Below are positions 36,190-46,023 of a DNA stretch of 55,714 bases, piece after piece. The position numbers were made by a program, and so were the translations under genes. Each line of letters starts with the position of its first letter. The first letter of the stretch is position 1. The notes under the pieces are model-generated. The model saw only the letters and a list, made by a program, of their open reading frames with translations, searched no databases and had not been told where the DNA came from. This DNA comes from Cyanobacteria bacterium REEB446 (GTDB taxonomy: Bacteria > Cyanobacteriota > Vampirovibrionia > LMEP-6097), in the NCBI GenBank assembly GCA_018970325.1, contig JAGWWP010000009.1:1-55714 (forward strand). Reading direction: 5' to 3'.

Positions 36190-36756
36190 TTAATGATTAC
36201 TTTCTTTAAATAGTCTGATACTATCCTCAGCGGTTGGTGGTCTATCAGCCAAACTAAAAGCATATCTTAAAGCCGCTCCAAGCTCTGCATCTGGTCCATC
36301 TAGCGGCATCATTACAGCCTGTTTTCCCAGTTCTATTTCACGCGGAGAAACTTTCCCTGAACTAGATTCAGCTCCTCGACTAGCAAGCTCCATTAATTTT
36401 TGAAATTTCCCATTAGCTTCTGGACCATCTGCAAGAAAAGCTGCCGCATGAGTTTCTATAGTAGCTTCACGCTTAACTGAGTCGTTTTCTTGTATTTTTC
36501 CTTTAAAAAAACCATTAGTGGAAAGGTTATTATTTCCAGCCATCATTCCAAGCAAAGCTTGACCAGCTGTATTCCCATCTCTTCCAGTACCAGCTACTGT
36601 TGCACCTTCTCTAGAAAGTTGAGAATTATTTCCTTGACCTGCAGATGCACCATCTTTCGAAACTCTTTGAGCCGCTTTAGCCCCACCAGCTCCTCCTATC
36701 TGCATTGATAGATTTGTTGGTAGTTTATTTATACTATCTGGTCCTAGCGTTGACAT
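36190..36756 (-). CDS. Hypothetical Gly/Ala/Asn-rich protein
   Basis: A 188-residue protein with a low-complexity N-terminal half rich in Gly, Ala, Ser, Asn and Gln (about 1-85). The C-terminal half (about 95-188) is more ordered and contains LMELASRGAESSSG and ALRYAFSLADRPPTAED. There is no signal peptide, TM helix or recognised motif. The flexible N-terminus recalls secreted or exported substrates of flagellar/type III-like systems, but this is only an impression. It stands alone between ltaE and the HD hydrolase, with a 244-bp upstream gap (divergent from the HD gene) in which I see no clear promoter. A TTGTCA (minus strand) there has no good -10 partner. Confidence 0.6.
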   Translation of the reverse strand: MSTLGPDSINKLPTNLSMQIGGAGGAKAAQRVSKDGASAGQGNNSQLSREGATVAGTGRDGNTAGQALLGMMAGNNNLSTNGFFKGKIQENDSVKREATIETHAAAFLADGPEANGKFQKLMELASRGAESSSGKVSPREIELGKQAVMMPLDGPDAELGAALRYAFSLADRPPTAEDSIRLFKESNH

Positions 36757-37000
36757 ATTAATTATTTCCCTCTCTGTCTATATAAAGTATGTTTCTCTTA
36801 CATTTGACAAAGTTTTTAACCTCTTCTTAACTTTTCCCCAAATTTTGAATTAATTCTTCATTGAATCATTTATCTAGTTTGGTTCTTTTGTTGGATTTTC
36901 TATAATAACACAGAATTATTAAGGAATGATTAAGAACTTAAAAATAATATTCCCAGAAATAATATGTCTATAACATTTGCATTTATACCCTGAATCCATC

Positions 37001-38269
37001 ATGATAGAAAATGAGACCATGTCCCGCACTTATAGAGATCCTATTCATCAAGAAATCACTTTAAATTCCGCAGATAGGGTAGAAGATCTGCTTATTAGAC
37101 TTATAGATACTAGAGAAATGCAGAGGCTTCGCTGGATAAGACAGCTTGGTACTGGTTGGCTCACTTATCATGGTGCAGAAGGCTCACGTTTTCAACATAG
37201 CGTCGGAACTATGCATGTGGCTAGAAAAATGTTCGAGCAGCTTTCAAGTTCCCTTCTGGACTTAAGTCCAGAAATTCTAGAAAGATATAAAGCTCTAGTT
37301 TTAGTCTCTGCTTTATTACATGATGTCGGGCATGGTCCTTTTAGCCATAGCTGTGAAGAGGTCTTGGAAATTAGGCATGAAGACTTTACGCAGAGAATTA
37401 TTTTAGATAATAGTACTGCCATTAATAAAACCTTGAGGAGCTTTGATAGCAGTCTTCCAGACGAGGTTTCATCAGTATTAAATAAAACTCACCCCGTGAA
37501 ATTTTTATCTAACATAGTAAGCAGTCAGATAGATGCTGATCGCTTTGACTATCTTTTAAGAGACAGCCACTTCACTGGAACTAATTATGGAAACTTTGAT
37601 TTAGCAAGAGTTATCAGCAGCATTACCTTAAATAAAGAGCATGACTGCTTAGCTGTCTTTAATGGTAAAGGGCGTCTCGCTGTCGAGGACTACCTTTACG
37701 CTCGATATTCGATGTATCTTCAGGTTTATCTGCATAAAAAGTGCTTAGCGAGCGATGTTATGTTTAAGAAGCTTTTTGAGCGTGTGAAACTGCTGCTCGT
37801 CAGCAAGAAAATAGCTTTCCTAGAACAGAATCTATTTAACTGGCTTAGTAAAGGAATGAATATAGATATTCAGGATTTTATCGAAATAGATGACACCACT
37901 ATCTGGCATCATATTAAGCACTGGGTGCATGAAAAAGATAATATTCTCAAAGATCTAGCTAGAAGATTTTTAGAAAGAGATCTGTTTAAAGCCTATCAAT
38001 TTAATAATGAAGAAGAGTTTCAAAGCCTTAAGCAGAATGCTCTTGCAAAGCTAAAGCTCAGAGATATGAATCCTGAATATTACATAGATAAGATTAGCAT
38101 CGCAGCTAAACCTTACAGTTTTTATAATCCAGATAAAACTAATTTCTCGAAAGCTATTTTCGTTCAGGATCAGGATTCTAACGAACTTAGAGAAATATCA
38201 GAAGTTTCACCGATAGTAAACAGCATGGTTAAGAACAATTTTCAAAATCAATATCTGATTAGTATCTAA
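37001..38269 (+). CDS. HD-domain phosphohydrolase (dGTPase/YwfO-like)
   Basis: A protein of about 423 residues with an early YRDPIHQEI segment, the metal-binding HD motif ALLHDVGHGPFSHS, and the later SSQIDADRFDYLLRDS block with the conserved Asp. This is the layout of YwfO/SAMHD1-like dNTP phosphohydrolases. The enzyme would hydrolyse dNTPs or related nucleotides in the cytoplasm and help control pools or resist phage. The start is uncertain: ATG at 37001 or 37019, or TTG at 36977; the conserved core begins just after 37019. A dispersed repeat copy follows 7 bp after the stop. Confidence 0.88.
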   Translation: MIENETMSRTYRDPIHQEITLNSADRVEDLLIRLIDTREMQRLRWIRQLGTGWLTYHGAEGSRFQHSVGTMHVARKMFEQLSSSLLDLSPEILERYKALVLVSALLHDVGHGPFSHSCEEVLEIRHEDFTQRIILDNSTAINKTLRSFDSSLPDEVSSVLNKTHPVKFLSNIVSSQIDADRFDYLLRDSHFTGTNYGNFDLARVISSITLNKEHDCLAVFNGKGRLAVEDYLYARYSMYLQVYLHKKCLASDVMFKKLFERVKLLLVSKKIAFLEQNLFNWLSKGMNIDIQDFIEIDDTTIWHHIKHWVHEKDNILKDLARRFLERDLFKAYQFNNEEEFQSLKQNALAKLKLRDMNPEYYIDKISIAAKPYSFYNPDKTNFSKAIFVQDQDSNELREISEVSPIVNSMVKNNFQNQYLISI

Positions 38270-38276
38270 ATAAAAA

Positions 38277-38305
38277 CGCAGAAATTGAAGTTTGCGAGTC
38301 GTCCT
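38277..38305 (+). repeat. Short dispersed repeat copy between HD gene and ilvC
   Basis: The copy begins ACGCAGAAATTGAAG and continues TTTGCGAGTCGTCC. Its first 23 bases match the in-frame nadD copy (minus strand, 41377 to 41355) with one mismatch, far beyond chance. A small hairpin (GTCC/GGAC, 38302-38315) follows. This is the clearest intergenic copy of the family. Confidence 0.6.
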
Positions 38306-38347
38306 ATCATGGACTTTAATTAAGCCGATTTGCTAGAATAAGCATGA

Positions 38348-40344
<1,997 letters not shown>

Positions 40345-40351
40345 CTTTCCC

Positions 40352-40891
40352 CTATTGCACTATGAAATCAGTGAAATAAATATCATAAATTTTAAATTCA
40401 CCGTGTAAAGCTTGATTTAGATTCTCTTTCAGCTCAGTTTTGATAGCTAATTTATTTTCAAAACCGATAACCTCTTCAGCTTTCTTCCTTGATAAAGTCG
40501 TTATAACTATATCCTTAATCGCTGGAACAGAAGGACCTAAATCATGCTCTATCTTCATCTCATAACCATGTTTCTCTTCAGGAGATAATTTAGAAAATTC
40601 TTCGAAATCCTCAGAGTAAAGTTTCGCCGTAATAGAAACCTTTAGGAATCGGCTACCTGAAAGATCAGATAAGTTAACTACGAAATCACCAATTGGGTGA
40701 ATCGGTAAGTGATCCTTCTCATTTGGCTCTCTATGCTCCTCAATAGTCTGATTTACTGTAATCATCTTGGGAACTAATTTAAATGCCAGTATTACGCCTC
40801 CAAACGCTGCCACAAAGACAAAGAAAATTACTAGCACCATATTCGGTGCCCCAGAGGTTACTACTGTAGATGTACCTTGATCTTCAGCCAT
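40352..40891 (-). CDS. fliL: Flagellar basal body-associated protein FliL
   Basis: FliL is a single-pass protein whose periplasmic part surrounds stator units. The TM helix is at about 18-40 (MVLVIFFVFVAAFGGVILAF). The periplasmic domain has the family's YP-like start (HPIGDFVVNLSDLSGSRFLKVSI) and the C-terminal IYDIYFTDFIVQ. Length (179 aa) is normal. It lies 10 bp after nadD and 7 bp before fliM, so it is co-transcribed with both. Confidence 0.92.
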   Translation of the reverse strand: MAEDQGTSTVVTSGAPNMVLVIFFVFVAAFGGVILAFKLVPKMITVNQTIEEHREPNEKDHLPIHPIGDFVVNLSDLSGSRFLKVSITAKLYSEDFEEFSKLSPEEKHGYEMKIEHDLGPSVPAIKDIVITTLSRKKAEEVIGFENKLAIKTELKENLNQALHGEFKIYDIYFTDFIVQ

Positions 40892-40901
40892 AGCATAAAC
40901 T

Positions 40902-41630
40902 TTATGCCCTGAATCGTTTTCTATAGTTTTCGATTACTAGTCCTTTAGAAGGATTTGATAATTTTCCATCTAATGCATTTAGATCATTTGAATTTAAAAT
41001 ACTTTCACGAATCAGTGTGGAAGATACGTCTATATAAAGATTTTCAATGAAATTTATTTTTAATTTCTTTTTTAAATCAATAAATTCATCTTGGTTAAAT
41101 AATTCGGATTCGAGTAAATTTTCAGTATTTAAACCTGTTTCTTTTCGCCTAAAAACTATAAACTCTAAATTTTCTATTAAGTAAGTAACATTTTTCCACT
41201 TAGGAAGTTCTGAAAAACTATCTGCCCCCATTATCCAGAATAATTTAGCAGTAGGATAAAGTGCTTTAAACTCCTCTACGGTCTGATAGGTATAAGAAGG
41301 TGGTTCCCGATTGAGTTCCATCAGATTAAGCTTAAAATTTAATTCTTGAGACTGCTCGCAATCTTCAATTTCTGCGTAATCTTCAAGGGCTAGTTTTAAA
41401 ATTTCCGCACGCTTACACTCTTGCCGAATTCCCGCTTCTGCGTTTTCGTGATCTTTTGGTTTATCCCGAAATTTAAACGGCGAAACATTAGCAAGAATAA
41501 AATGTACTTCATCTAAATCAAAAAGCTCTTGAGCAGATCGTGCTATTTCCAAGTGGCCTAAATGCACTGGATCAAAAGAACCACCAAAAAGCCCTAGCCT
41601 TAAACTTGTACTTTCGCTAGCAGTCTCCAT
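40902..41630 (-). CDS. nadD: Nicotinate-nucleotide adenylyltransferase, with two short insertions
   Basis: NadD joins nicotinate mononucleotide to AMP from ATP, a step of NAD synthesis. The nucleotidyltransferase motifs are GLFGGSFDPVHLGHL and, at the end, VSSTLIRESI (the ISSTxIR-type motif). The 242-residue length is above the usual 190-215. Two additions account for part of this: KDHENAEAGI (about residues 56-65) and EDYAEIEDCEQ (about 83-93). Each coincides with a copy of the dispersed repeat read in frame. Compared from memory with B. subtilis NadD, each adds about ten residues. The loops are probably surface-exposed, so activity may be kept. The gene lies 21 bp after proA. Confidence 0.93.
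   Translation of the reverse strand: METASESTSLRLGLFGGSFDPVHLGHLEIARSAQELFDLDEVHFILANVSPFKFRDKPKDHENAEAGIRQECKRAEILKLALEDYAEIEDCEQSQELNFKLNLMELNREPPSYTYQTVEEFKALYPTAKLFWIMGADSFSELPKWKNVTYLIENLEFIVFRRKETGLNTENLLESELFNQDEFIDLKKKLKINFIENLYIDVSSTLIRESILNSNDLNALDGKLSNPSKGLVIENYRKRFRA
41348..41377 (-). repeat. Dispersed repeat copy in frame inside nadD (copy 1)
   Basis: On the minus strand it starts ACGCAGAAATTGAAG and goes on ATTGCGAGCAGTCTC. Twenty-two of its first 23 bases match the intergenic copy at 38277. It codes for AEIEDCEQSQ within a stretch that is longer than in other NadD proteins. Confidence 0.6.
41415..41455 (-). repeat. Dispersed repeat copy in frame inside nadD (copy 2)
   Basis: On the minus strand the left part AAAGATCACGAAAACGCAGA matches the copy upstream of lysR (minus strand from 23682) with two mismatches. 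It codes for KDHENAE. The part after ACGCAGAA diverges (GCGGGAATTC). It lies about 40 bp from copy 1, so nadD may have taken two elements or one longer composite. Confidence 0.5.
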
Positions 41631-41651
41631 AATACGCTTATCATCGCTTCC

Positions 41652-42920
41652 CTAGCGGATTTGACCACTGCCCTCAATAATATACTTATAGGTACAGAGT
41701 TCTTTCGCTCCGATAGGACCTCTGACATAACCGATACTAGTACTGATGCCCATCTCCGCACCGAAACCAAATTCTTCACCATCAGTAAAGCGTGTACTAG
41801 CGTTAACATAGACACAAGCAGAATTTACCATACGTGTGAATTTTTCAGCAGCATTTATATTTTCAGTAATAATAGCCTCGGAGTGATTATTAGAATAAAA
41901 ATTAATATGCTGAATCGCTTCATCCAAGCTCTCTACAGTTTTTATAGAAACTTTAAGATCTAAATACTCTAGACCCCAATCAGCTTCAGTAGCTAAAGTC
42001 GTGAAAGGATAAAGCACATGAATATCTTGGTCAGCGACTATCTCTACGCTAGATTTAAGCAGCTCTTGAACCAAGAAAGGTAAAACCTCGTCCTTAATAT
42101 CAGCATGAATTAAAATACTTTCACAAGCATTACAGACACTAGGTCTTTGTGTCTTAGCGTTAAGAATGATTTCTACTGCCTTATCTATATCAGCCTCGGC
42201 ATCTATGTAAACATGACAGTTACCACCGCCGGCTCCTAGAACAGGTATTAAAGAATTTTCAGTAACAAATTTCTTCAAAGCCTCACCACCACGAGGTATT
42301 ACTAAATTAATCTCATCTTTAGCCCTTAACATTAATTTCGCACTATCTCTAGATTTATCTTTTAAATACTGAACTGCTTCGACAGGAAAAGCACTTTGCT
42401 TTAAAGCTCTATAAACGACATCCATAATCGCATTATTAGTATGCCAAGTCTGTCTACTACCCCTTAATACACAGGCATTAGCTGATTTAATCGCAAGTGC
42501 GATAGCATCTGTAGTTACGTTAGGTCTAGCTTCATAAATAATTCCTATAACTCCTATAGGCACACTTACCTTAGAAATTTTCATGCCCTTAGGATGCCTC
42601 CAGCCTTCTATTACTCTAGAAATCGGGTCTGGAATATTAATTACCTTACGAATACCCTGAGCCATGCCGATTAAACGTTTATGATCTAATCTGAGCCTGT
42701 CTTTTAGGGCAGTAGTTAAATCTGCATTATCTGGTGAATTTAAATCTTCTTGATTCGCTTCTAATATATAATTACTCGACTCTAAAAGTTCTCTTTCTAT
42801 TAATTCTAAAGCAGAATTTCTCTGAATTTCAGACAAAGAAATTAACGATGAAGTAGATAGCTTAGCAGCCTTAATTTGGCTAGTGAGTTCAGCTTCTACC
42901 TTAGAAAAATCCGTAGTCAT
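41652..42920 (-). CDS. proA: Gamma-glutamyl phosphate reductase
   Basis: ProA reduces gamma-glutamyl phosphate to glutamate semialdehyde with NADPH, the second step of proline synthesis. The aldehyde dehydrogenase-like fold shows PIGVIGIIYEARPNVT and the catalytic cysteine in RPSVCNACES. VIPRGGEALKKFV and the C-terminal DGEEFGFGAEMGIST match as well. Length (422 aa) is normal. proB is not in the window. It is the first gene of the run with nadD, fliL and fliM, and is divergent from flgB. Confidence 0.95.
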   Translation of the reverse strand: MTTDFSKVEAELTSQIKAAKLSTSSLISLSEIQRNSALELIERELLESSNYILEANQEDLNSPDNADLTTALKDRLRLDHKRLIGMAQGIRKVINIPDPISRVIEGWRHPKGMKISKVSVPIGVIGIIYEARPNVTTDAIALAIKSANACVLRGSRQTWHTNNAIMDVVYRALKQSAFPVEAVQYLKDKSRDSAKLMLRAKDEINLVIPRGGEALKKFVTENSLIPVLGAGGGNCHVYIDAEADIDKAVEIILNAKTQRPSVCNACESILIHADIKDEVLPFLVQELLKSSVEIVADQDIHVLYPFTTLATEADWGLEYLDLKVSIKTVESLDEAIQHINFYSNNHSEAIITENINAAEKFTRMVNSACVYVNASTRFTDGEEFGFGAEMGISTSIGYVRGPIGAKELCTYKYIIEGSGQIR

Positions 42921-43034
42921 CTAAATAATTTTAGCACTCGGAAATAGTGCGTATACCTTAAGCATCCGCTGAAAAATGTTTAAAATAGCATTTTCCTTAA
43001 CCAGAACTTAAATCAGATACCTTATAAGGTGTAT

Positions 43035-43376
43035 ATGCTACAGAGCTCTAAAGAAAATATATTATATGGCTTGCTCAACGCAGCAGGCGAAAGACAGACT
43101 CTGATCGCAAATAACATAGCTAACGCTAGAGTAGAAGGTTATCAGCCAAGAGATGTAGATTTCGATATAGTCATGCATGATTTAAGGGCTGGCAATACTA
43201 ATATCAAAGCCACTCTGTCTAAAGCAACTATTAAAAATGAGGGTTCACCAGTGATTCTAGAAGAAGAAATGTCAAAAATGTATAAAAACCATGTAACTTA
43301 TGTACTCTTGACTCGGATTAATGGTCAGTTTTACAAAAACATGGAAGAAGCTACGCAAGCAGCAAGGGCAGGTTAA
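43035..43376 (+). CDS. flgB: Flagellar basal-body rod protein FlgB
   Basis: FlgB is one of the proximal rod proteins exported by the flagellar type III system. The N-terminal rod-family motif is LIANNIANARVEGYQPRDVDF. I choose the ATG at 43035 because AAGG lies 5 bases before it; a GTG at 43029 is in the same frame. Length (113 aa) is slightly short for the family. flgC follows 3 bp after the stop, the usual order. fliE does not follow flgC, unlike in many genomes. Confidence 0.9.
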   Translation: MLQSSKENILYGLLNAAGERQTLIANNIANARVEGYQPRDVDFDIVMHDLRAGNTNIKATLSKATIKNEGSPVILEEEMSKMYKNHVTYVLLTRINGQFYKNMEEATQAARAG

Positions 43377-43379
43377 TAA

Positions 43380-43847
43380 ATGGGTGGAATGTTTGAGATA
43401 TTAGATACAGCAAGCAATTCTCTAAAAACAGAAAGAGAAGCGATGGGCTATGCGGCAGAGAATGTTGCGAATATGTACACGCCTGGTTACAAGGCTAAAA
43501 CTCCTATATTAATGGCTAAGGGCAGAGGACAGAGTTTCTCTGAAATGGTAGAGCATTTAGCAGAAGGTAGAGAAATACCTTTAAATGCGATGCTATTAAG
43601 TAAAAACCCTGGTTCTGGCAGTATGATAGGCTCTGTGGCGGTAGATACAGCCGAAGGCACACAGCTTTACTTACCAAATCACCCTTTAGCAAACGCTCAA
43701 GGTTATGTAGAAAGCTCTAACGTAAATGGACCAGCTGAGTCTGTAAAAATGTTAAGAGCAGTTACTTCTTATAAAGCGATTTTATCTATAGTAGAAATGA
43801 CGAAAGCTTCATCTAAAGAGGCTCTCAACATGACTAAAAATGGTTAA
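43380..43847 (+). CDS. flgC: Flagellar basal-body rod protein FlgC
   Basis: The proximal rod protein that pairs with FlgB. Key segments are ENVANMYTPGYKAKTP near the N-terminus, YLPNHPLANAQGYVESSNVN in the middle and the C-terminal VTSYKAILSIVEMTKASSKEALNM helix. Length (155 aa) is normal. It begins 3 bp after flgB. A GC-rich hairpin lies 38 bp downstream, after which the strand switches. Confidence 0.93.
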   Translation: MGGMFEILDTASNSLKTEREAMGYAAENVANMYTPGYKAKTPILMAKGRGQSFSEMVEHLAEGREIPLNAMLLSKNPGSGSMIGSVAVDTAEGTQLYLPNHPLANAQGYVESSNVNGPAESVKMLRAVTSYKAILSIVEMTKASSKEALNMTKNG

Positions 43848-43866
43848 TTAGTCTCGTGCTCGTAAA

Positions 43867-44775
43867 TCACTCCTCCATGCCATGCTGGCTGCTCGAAAGC
43901 AGCCAGTTATGGAACTCTTTCTGGCTCCAAGGAAAGTGCATGGGGTTATGAAAAGTCCAGTCAAACTCTTTTACTCTAGCGTTTAGTAGCTCTGCTAATT
44001 TTAGTGAATCATTTTTATCACAGAAGATATCTGAATTAGAAACCGTTATATTGATATTAAAATCGTGTAGCTCAGTGAAAGGTGAACGACTCTCATGACT
44101 AGGATTATATTTCATAGGTTCTTCATTCGCCAAAACACTTAGTGGAGAATAATTCTCCCATTCTTCGTAGTAATTCATTAAATTTTTAAAAACCTGTGGG
44201 TGGGTTCCCCACGCTGAAATATGCATGGCTGCTAATATCCACATTAAGTCTACTGGAAATTTTCTATCTCCTATTTTATTCCCCTGCTTTAAAAGCTCTG
44301 CGTTAGCATTTTTAAGTTTAATTTCTCTAAGCCATTCTGCTACAGGCTCTTTTAATGGCTGATGTAACTTCATAATAGTAGAAATTAGACCTTGAGAAGT
44401 TTTTAAAAATTTTAAAAGCTTAGTATTAGTTCTAGCTGGAGGCTGAATTAAAAATATATTAGTATTTTTCAGAAGTGATTTTATCTGTGAAAACTTCTCT
44501 GGGCTTGAGTTATCAGTAAGTATTTTCAGAAGCAACATCGCCCCCATGGAATGAGCTATGAGTATAATAGAGTCTTCTTTTATGCTGAAACCTGCCTTTA
44601 AAATCTCAGTTAGATTTGTAGCTAAAGCATCAGCGCAGTCTTGAAAATTAAGATGCTCTTCAGCCTGATAATGAAGAAAATGTTTCTGCCACTGCTTTTC
44701 CTCAAAATATATAAGCTGATCTAGCCAGTTTAATTCACTGGAGCCTGCTCCTGGGATAATGATGAGTTTTGGCAT
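43867..44775 (-). CDS. Alpha/beta-hydrolase-like protein
   Basis: A 302-residue protein with the start of an alpha/beta-hydrolase fold (KLIIIPGAGSSELNW, oxyanion region) and a nucleophile elbow IAHSMGAML where Ser would be catalytic. A His in the C-terminal HNPMHFPWSQ could complete the site. Substrate unknown; esterase or thioesterase are options. It is the last gene of a three-gene run on the minus strand, with a one-base overlap to the gene before it. Confidence 0.7.
   Translation of the reverse strand: MPKLIIIPGAGSSELNWLDQLIYFEEKQWQKHFLHYQAEEHLNFQDCADALATNLTEILKAGFSIKEDSIILIAHSMGAMLLLKILTDNSSPEKFSQIKSLLKNTNIFLIQPPARTNTKLLKFLKTSQGLISTIMKLHQPLKEPVAEWLREIKLKNANAELLKQGNKIGDRKFPVDLMWILAAMHISAWGTHPQVFKNLMNYYEEWENYSPLSVLANEEPMKYNPSHESRSPFTELHDFNINITVSNSDIFCDKNDSLKLAELLNARVKEFDWTFHNPMHFPWSQKEFHNWLLSSSQHGMEE
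43885..43906. terminator. GC-rich hairpin after flgC, possible weak terminator
   Basis: CTGGCTGCT (43885-43893) and AGCAGCCAG (43898-43906) form a perfect 9-bp stem with a CGAA loop, unusually GC-rich for this DNA. No T run follows on either strand, so intrinsic termination would be weak. It also lies inside the last codons of the opposite hydrolase gene. It could slow transcription between the converging flgBC and hydrolase units. Confidence 0.35.
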
Positions 44776-45233
44776 TAATGGATTTCAGTTGCTTGTGCTT
44801 TGTTTTTATTAACCACTTCAAAAGACCCCTTTAAAAAAGAAAGTTGGTCATTAATAGAATTAAGTGTTTTGTTAATATCTTTATCACTCTCTTCGAGTCT
44901 AGCAATGCTCTCTTCAAGTCTAGCAATAGGTTTAGTGACAGAGGTAAACCAAAGTCCAGAGATTAAGATTGGTACCAGCCAATAAATAATTTTCGCCAAA
45001 GGACTCTTAAACCAATCAAGATGAGATTTAATCTCTAAGATAGTCGGTTCCAGAGAGTTTATTTTATTAGTTAAGTTATCAATACTTTTAAATATAGATT
45101 CTGATTGACTGTTAATCGGATTAATAGCCATACTAGAAAATCCAAGGTTTTTTGTAAACTCTGTATCTTGGTGATGACTATTTGACTCCGTGGGATTCGA
45201 TATAGGAGTCTTTGGTGGTCGCTTATCTATCAT
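44775..45233 (-). CDS. Small membrane protein with coiled coil
   Basis: A 152-residue protein with one TM helix at about 83-100 (IIYWLVPILISGLW). Helical, heptad-like segments lie on either side, including the direct repeat IARLEES (ARLEESIARLEES). The N-terminal 30 residues are polar and Pro/Ser-rich. No family is recognised. It overlaps its upstream neighbour by 11 bp and the hydrolase gene by one base, so the three are probably one translational unit. Confidence 0.6.
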   Translation of the reverse strand: MIDKRPPKTPISNPTESNSHHQDTEFTKNLGFSSMAINPINSQSESIFKSIDNLTNKINSLEPTILEIKSHLDWFKSPLAKIIYWLVPILISGLWFTSVTKPIARLEESIARLEESDKDINKTLNSINDQLSFLKGSFEVVNKNKAQATEIH

Positions 45234-45948
45234 TTAGGGCTAAAAACTCCTGACTGGTTGCAAGAAACTTTGAGTAGTAAGTCTCAGAAAGAATAGTTTC
45301 TATTTTTGCAAATTTTTCTTTTGTGTTAAATTCCTTAAAATCAAAATGAAAATTAACACTAACTTCATAATATCGATCCTCTCCGGTATCACCGCCACCT
45401 CTTGATTTTCTAATACGATATGTAGCGATGGAACCGTCTTCATCACGATAATCTAGAGGTAAAACGAATTCAAAAGTTGAATTTTTATTGAAATCCTTTA
45501 TCGACTCAACATTTTTATTAAGTAACTGTAGTTTTATGTTCTGTAAATTGAATTCTGCTACAAAATTTAAACCCAATGCACCTATTTCTGAAACTTTACG
45601 ATCTAATAAATCATTGGTGATTTTAACTAATTCAGGGAAATCTTTTCTTGAAAAGTCCTTTTTTACGATGCTCAACTTAAATTCTGCCGGGAAAAAAGTG
45701 AAAATAATATCATTTCGTTTTGCGGTAAACTCTTGTGGTAAAACGGTTTTAAGCTGTTCAATAACAAAAGGATTCGGCTTTTGCTCACTATCTATCTTGA
45801 TTTCTTCTTCAACTACATCATATCTACTAATAATATTTCCTCGTTTTAAATCATTAAGCAAGGCATCTTTATTTAGATAAATATAATCGGTGACAATAAC
45901 AGTTGCTATTTGACTTAAAGGCTCAAATTGCAAATTGTTTTTCTCCAT
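45223..45948 (-). CDS. Hypothetical protein, sporadic family
   Basis: A 241-residue soluble protein with alternating strands and helices. Landmarks are FEPLSQIATVIVTDYIYL near the start and EFVLPLDYRDEDGS in the C-terminal half. No catalytic motif or signal peptide is seen. Its size and layout recall the sporadically distributed TIGR04255 group, but I cannot confirm this. It is the first gene of a three-gene unit and is divergent from tlyA, 75 bp away. Confidence 0.5.
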   Translation of the reverse strand: MEKNNLQFEPLSQIATVIVTDYIYLNKDALLNDLKRGNIISRYDVVEEEIKIDSEQKPNPFVIEQLKTVLPQEFTAKRNDIIFTFFPAEFKLSIVKKDFSRKDFPELVKITNDLLDRKVSEIGALGLNFVAEFNLQNIKLQLLNKNVESIKDFNKNSTFEFVLPLDYRDEDGSIATYRIRKSRGGGDTGEDRYYEVSVNFHFDFKEFNTKEKFAKIETILSETYYSKFLATSQEFLALNDR

Positions 45949-46023
45949 AACTTCATTATAATTGATACGAATATAATCAGAAAATGTTAAGTATTAATAT
46001 GTGGTAAACCACAGTAAATCACC

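Noticed and set aside
36797-36830. TTGACA on the plus strand as a promoter for the HD hydrolase
   Set aside because: No acceptable -10 box lies 16-18 bp downstream and the gene starts about 200 bp away.
43885-43906. GC-rich hairpin as a strong intrinsic terminator
   Set aside because: No U-tract follows on either strand; kept only as a weak candidate.
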